Assembly: GCA_016748015.1 (NCBI GenBank)
Contig: JAAOMT010000074.1
Span: 182,533-246,532 of the forward strand
Origin: Geosiphon pyriformis
Lineage: Eukaryota > Glomeromycota > Glomeromycetes > Archaeosporales > Geosiphonaceae
Length of the DNA stretch: 64,000 nt
Direction of reading: 5' to 3'
Below the pieces are notes generated by a model. The model had not been told where the DNA came from. It saw nothing but the letters and a program-made list of their open reading frames with translations, and did not search any database. How positions within the stretch are numbered: position 1 is the stretch's first letter; each line of letters opens with the position of its first letter. The position numbers were made by a program, and so were the translations under genes. Positions 60,200 to 64,000 of this stretch are shown one piece after another.

Positions 60200-60936
60200 T
60201 TTCACAAGATCTGGAACCAATCATTATTATTGACAATAACATGTTAAATTAATCCAGCAAAAGAATATATAAAGACATGGTAGACACAACAGGAAATATC
60301 AAAAAAATAGAAATTACAAACAACATCCATTCACTAGTACAACAACTCTTTCAATTGATTCAACACCAAGAGATGGAAATTACAATTAATCAACAAACCA
60401 TCCAATATCAAAACACTAAAAAGACAGCACAACACAGAACACAGAAGAAAACGGAAAATACCATCAACAAAATCATTGTAAAAGTAAAATTGGTAATAAA
60501 AGAGTTGACAAAAGAGTCACTATACCAAGAGTTGATTAAAGAAACTTGGAATTGGTGGATACAACAATTTCCAAGAAACTATTGTTATTTTTACTTGGGA
60601 CAACACATGAATATTCAGAATCTATATATGAATAAAACAAAGCAATTATTTGACACAAGAATACTACAACAATTAGAACATTTTGTGGAGAAGAACAACT
60701 TGTCTACACAGATCCGAGCCATATACCGAATACATACAGCATTCTAGAATCGACCAGAAATCTTACTCAACAAAGCAATGAATATGATTACTAGTAATCA
60801 ATTGGAAAAGATCACCAATGCTCAATTTGAAGAATTACAGACTCAAATAACACAAGTAATTTTTGAAAACAAAATTCAGGAAATACTTCAAAAGGGAGAA
60901 TTAACAGAGTTAGATTTCGATGGAGCTCAATATTAA
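60200..60936 (+). pseudogene. Gypsy C region of unknown function after integrase
   Basis: The best copy of the post-integrase region: 156 open codons at 60277-60747, then to DFDGAQY and a TAA at about 60934. It is helical and polar (NIHSLVQQLFQLIQHQEMEI; KTENTINKIIVKVKLVIKEL) with a Trp/Tyr-rich centre (WNWWIQQFPRNYCYFYLGQH). No membrane segment is visible. It is followed by the polypurine tract AAAAGGAGGAAA (60935-60946). Confidence 0.72.
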
Positions 60937-60949
60937 AAGGAGGAAATAA

Positions 60950-61790
60950 TGTTACTCATAGAAATATAGAAAAGATATATTAGCATAGTTATTAGCCAAT
61001 CAGAAGTAGACATAGTAAATGTGAAATTCCAGGATTCCTCTCAGGAATTGCAGAATTCCAGGAATTGCAGGATTCTCACGAGAAATTGCAGTATTCCAGA
61101 ATTCCAGAATTCCTGTCATGAAGAATTAAGGAATTGAGGAATCTCAATTATGTATATATAGAAGTAGTGTTAGAAATTGAAAAGACAGACCTTCCAGTTT
61201 AGATTTAATCTAAGCAACCTTCCAAAATCACAATTATCAATAAATAACTATTTGTTATCACAATCCATTCTCTACTATCAACATTTCATGTTGATAGACA
61301 TTGATACTTAACCACACTGGAACAATAGTTCTTGATCACAACTATTGACAGGATACTAATTTGCATATTGTCTTGGCTATTTCTTTATTTCTTTTATTTT
61401 TTTTTTCTTTCTTTATTTTTTTTTTCTTTGATTTTATTGTTGTATACTAATTGATTAAGAATTAAAGCACTGAGTTATTAATGTCACAGATAGCCTGGTA
61501 AAAGACCCAGAAATAAGAGTAATAATATATATATTAACAGATAGCTTACCAGAAGGACATGACTGCCAGAATAAATCTGGTCACCAAGCTGAGAAAGAAA
61601 TTGGGAAACAACTGAAACAAAATTGTGAATACCAACACTACTGAATCTCTGTTCATTATACAAAAGACTCATTTGGAAAACCTTCAAAACACTAAAACCT
61701 TCAGATCATTATCATTAATGCGAATAGCTTTCAAGCACCAAGTTACAGGTTTGTTATTTGACTTGAAACCCCAAATAATCACCTGTAACA
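60950..61790 (+). repeat. Gypsy C 3' LTR
   Basis: 841 bp, the same length as the 5' LTR and collinear with it, with TATA at about 61152-61160 and the B/C-type TTAGATTTAATCTAA palindrome at about 61198-61212. Confidence 0.95.
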
Positions 61791-62261
61791 GCATGAACTA
61801 TCTTCATTGAAGTTCTTACTCAAGACAATGAAAGAAGATACATTCACTGTCTTTGCAATCAAAGAGTTGATTTCGCCAGCTTGAGAGAGACAAACTGCCA
61901 GAAAAGCACCAGCATAGAGCCCCAAAATCAAAACAGAAAGATTATTTTTGAAAAGCAACTTAACAGATAGCAACTAATCAGACACCTCAAAAACTTTGCA
62001 CACATAACAAACCAAAAAAATGTACATAATAATAGCAACACCAAAACCCAAGTAGTCAGAGTTCAAACCAAAAGTAAAAACACAGACATTATTGAACTTA
62101 TTAGCAATCCACAGATAGATTTTATCTTTCAACTTAGTTTCAGTAATAATCGAAATTAAATTGCCCATATTCTTATGCCAACAAACAATATCTTTTTGTT
62201 TCACAAGATTGTTTATATCCTGAGCATTGCATGTAGCAATTTTCCAAACCAAACTGATCAT
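61791..62261 (-). pseudogene. LINE 3 ORF2 N-terminus (AP-endonuclease start)
   Basis: It starts MISLVWKIATCNAQDINN at the ATG at 62261, matching MSSLVWKVTMCNIRSINN of LINE 2. It continues through VSIITETKLKDKIYLWIANKF and LILGLYAGAFLAVCLSQAGEI to the Gypsy C insertion, with one stop near 61974. The start overlaps the ORF1 stop (ATGA at 62261-62258). Confidence 0.85.
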
Positions 62262-62554
62262 TGAGATGAAGAAAGAACTGACAAATCCAAACTAGAACAC
62301 AAACAATCTAATCTTTCTAAAACTGAATTAATTGATGTCTCTAAAGCCACTATTTTTGATTTCAATCTATTTACTTTGATGGTTAGAACCTTAGAACTAT
62401 TAAAACTAAAATTGACAACCAAATCTAAACCTACAGAGGAAGAGGGAATAGACAATACCAACACATTATCTAAAACCATATCCAAATCTAGAATAGGAGC
62501 TAAGAAAACAGGAACAACCAAAGAAAGCATGAAAAAAGATATAGTCAAAAACAC
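62258..62554 (-). pseudogene. LINE 3 ORF1 C-terminal part
   Basis: An open stretch of about 98 codons ending LSVLSSSQ and TGA. SSKVLTIKVNRLKSKIVALE matches the coiled-coil-like end of LINE 1 ORF1. It is truncated on its 5' side by element D at 62555. Confidence 0.8.
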
Positions 62555-63433
62555 TGTTACCAGTAGAATTTTAGCTATTAATTAGCAGGAAAATTACCCT
62601 TATAATTCCTATAATTAATTAGTATATTAATATTATTTCAAATTATCATTTATTATTTAATCAATTATTACATATCACAATTCAATTAAATAATCCAATT
62701 AGTATAACAGAAAGTAGGATAATCAAATTACACAATACTCTGAACTTTGTAACATTCTAAAATTCGCCAAAATTTGAGCAAAGAGAAAAAGTGCAAGTTC
62801 ATAGACTAGTACTACAACAATTTGTATAAAAAGAAGAGTTTTTCTCTTTAAGAAAATGTATCTTACCATAGTAACTTACTTTAAATATCTTAATTGGAAC
62901 AAATCATCTTTTTACAAAATCAAATAAAAATTAAAATATTTGAAAACCAAATCCTTAAAATTATTATACTTGAAATTCTCTCAACACAACTAACATTTTG
63001 AAATTGATTAGCTATCAATTTCAGTAATTTGTTAGTAACTCCAGGCCTGAATAGAAAACATTTCCCTTGAAAGAATTCTATTTCTTTTACATTTTTTTTA
63101 TTTTCTTTCTTCTTTTTATTACAATCATTAGGGTAGTTTACAGACAAGATTCCTGTAGAAGAGTTGACTTTCACAGCAAAGTAACTACACATTTTAGTGA
63201 GCTTTCAGATGAGCAATTCCTGGAAAAGAGTTGACATTTGCTACAACATAACTACATAAAGTAATTGGTAAGGAATTAGTCATTCCACTTATAAGTCCAG
63301 CAGTTCAAATTATAGGAGATAATTTGAAGATAAATTCAGTTATTGGAGGTTCAACTACTTCTGGAAAACGTGAATTTGCAACCAACAGACATTTACAGCA
63401 TTCAAGAAAAGAGACCAAAAATCTCTGGTAACA
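62555..63433 (+). repeat. 5' LTR of element D (second LTR family)
   Basis: 879 bp from TGTTACCAGTAG to CTCTGGTAACA. It matches the solo LTR at 20344-21344 in reverse. It is unrelated to the Gypsy A LTR except for the shared TGTTAC/GTAACA ends. The left flank is LINE 3 ORF1. The right-hand target duplication is off the window; the predicted 4-bp copy is ACAC (62551-62554). Confidence 0.9.
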
Positions 63434-63435
63434 TT

Positions 63436-63453
63436 TGGTGCTCTTCCATGGAA
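63436..63453 (+). other. Primer-binding site of element D
   Basis: TGGTGCTCTTCCATGGAA starts two bases after the LTR. The first eight bases equal the Gypsy A site; the rest differ, so either a related tRNA or a shorter pairing is used. Confidence 0.6.
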
Positions 63454-63478
63454 ATAACACAGCAACAACAAATTCAAA

Positions 63479-64000
63479 GTGGCAACCACACCAGACACAA
63501 CAACTCTAAAGTATTACCAGTCAATTTACACCCACTGCAAGCAAAGATTCAACATTCCAGACAGAATTGAAGTTGTCAAGAAATCAGTATACCAATACAT
63601 TGAAAACTGTATCAACAATTATTTTTTTGGAAACTACAACATTTCAGAAGTCAGAAGCAACCTCTACAATAATTTAGTGCACTATTCACGATTGGGAACA
63701 GAAGACCTGAACAGCGAAACACTTGCTATTTACTTCCAAGAACTTAATTTTAACATTATTGAGTATTGTGAAGAAAAATACCCAGTACAGTCTCAATACT
63801 CTATTGACTTTGAATCAAAGACAAAAACAAGCAACAAAGACAAACAAAGATTGAAGCAATACTTAAGAACCACTTTAAACACTCCAACACTACAAAAGAC
63901 AACTGCCAAACACTTGCAAACATCTGAAAAAAGAACCAGTGTCAAATTACCACTTTCTATTACACTATTTCTAATTTCACTTGTTCAACCACAAACACCA
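63479..64000 (+). CDS. Element D gag, N-terminal domain (partial, open to the window end)
   Basis: A frame of 174 codons from GTG (63479, AAAGTGGCA context) stays open to the right edge with no stop. An in-frame TAA at 63455 precedes it, and no in-frame AUG exists before the conserved part. Its start ATTPDTTTLKYYQSIYTHCK and KKSVYQYIENCI... pattern resembles the Gypsy A N-terminal Gag domain (FQHYCQYLGL; TKSVFNFYVNEKI), so the two families share this domain. It is the only LTR-element gene here with no damage visible. Function is presumably particle assembly; that is inferred from position only. Confidence 0.7.
   Translation, partial: MATTPDTTTLKYYQSIYTHCKQRFNIPDRIEVVKKSVYQYIENCINNYFFGNYNISEVRSNLYNNLVHYSRLGTEDLNSETLAIYFQELNFNIIEYCEEKYPVQSQYSIDFESKTKTSNKDKQRLKQYLRTTLNTPTLQKTTAKHLQTSEKRTSVKLPLSITLFLISLVQPQTP

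Larger units (their letters stand above)
51881..61790 (+). mobile_element. Gypsy C: Ty3/Gypsy with dUTPase, nested in LINE 3
   Basis: 9,910 bp with LTRs at 51881-52721 and 60950-61790. The target duplication GCAT lies at 51877-51880 and 61791-61794. It is oriented opposite to Gypsy B but belongs to the same subfamily: same LTR type, shared integrase and dUTPase changes. Relative to Gypsy A it has lost about 270 bp at about 58518, joining the late RT to the middle of RNase H. Stops are frequent. Confidence 0.95.
37727..62554 (-). mobile_element. LINE 3: decayed LINE cut into pieces by Gypsy B, Gypsy C and element D
   Basis: The 3' end starts with poly(T) at about 37727, followed by the family 3' UTR (AAGTCCAAACATAGCTTAGT, compare 12488). 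Pieces in order: 37727-40083 (C-terminal ORF2), 49910-51880 (RT and endonuclease), and 61791-62554 (endonuclease start and ORF1 end). Each junction joins homologous LINE sequence once the LTR element and one target duplication are removed. The missing 5' part of ORF1 should resume beyond element D, outside the window. It is clearly older than LINE 2, with many more stops and AT changes. Confidence 0.88.

Noticed and set aside
40084-61790. Gypsy B and C as one inverted segmental duplication
   Set aside because: They sit at different LINE 3 positions, and each has its own target duplication (ATGT, GCAT) and its own indels.

Overview
This window looks like a very AT-rich, repeat-laden fungal scaffold. 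The evidence is a few intron-rich host genes with short GT..AG introns, long TTA microsatellites, AT-only spacers and dense nested retrotransposons. The PSD2-type phosphatidylserine decarboxylase and the LIM protein fit a fungus. The base composition and repeat load suggest an early-diverging lineage such as Glomeromycotina (Gigaspora/Rhizophagus-like), but that placement is inference. No bacterial features, tRNA, rRNA or CRISPR were recognised.

Host part (1-8190, all minus strand). A paxillin-like LIM protein runs off the left edge (four exons resolved). Next is a complete 11-exon phosphatidylserine decarboxylase with two C2 domains, an EF-hand and the GGST self-cleavage motif. Two phase-compatible 3' exons of an unidentified gene follow. 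Long TTA/AAT microsatellites flank the decarboxylase gene in opposite orientation. From 8.2 to 12.4 kb the DNA is almost pure A/T. Parts of this 'desert' are recognisable as old copies of the window's own LINE and LTR families, changed almost wholly by C-to-T and G-to-A transitions.

Transposon part (12.4-64 kb). Three copies of one LINE family (ORF1 with an RRM-like region and a CCHC knuckle; ORF2 with AP-endonuclease, RT, RNase H and a C-terminal CCHC finger) lie head to tail on the minus strand. LINE 1 (12459-30275) and LINE 2 (30526-37171, spanning the assembly gap) each have a 12-bp target-site duplication. LINE 3 (37727 to beyond 62554) is more decayed. LTR retrotransposons are inserted into LINE 1 and LINE 3. 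Gypsy A (plus) sits in LINE 1 and itself carries a solo LTR of a second family in its RT gene. Gypsy B (minus), Gypsy C (plus) and the start of element D (plus, second family) sit in LINE 3. Every LTR insertion with both sides visible has a perfect 4-bp duplication.

Gypsy A, B and C are one family of about 9.9 kb with an unusual layout: an extra N-terminal Gag domain with no AUG start, capsid and CCHC knuckle, retropepsin, a Cys-rich zinc-ribbon region plus trimeric dUTPase, a beta-rich linker, RT with YLDN or YLNN in place of YxDD, RNase H, integrase, and a conserved roughly 250-codon region after integrase. B and C share loss of all three integrase catalytic acids yet are separate insertions, which points to mobilisation in trans. 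All long transposon reading frames carry stops or indels except the visible start of element D. LINE 2 is the best-kept LINE, with two in-frame stops in each ORF.
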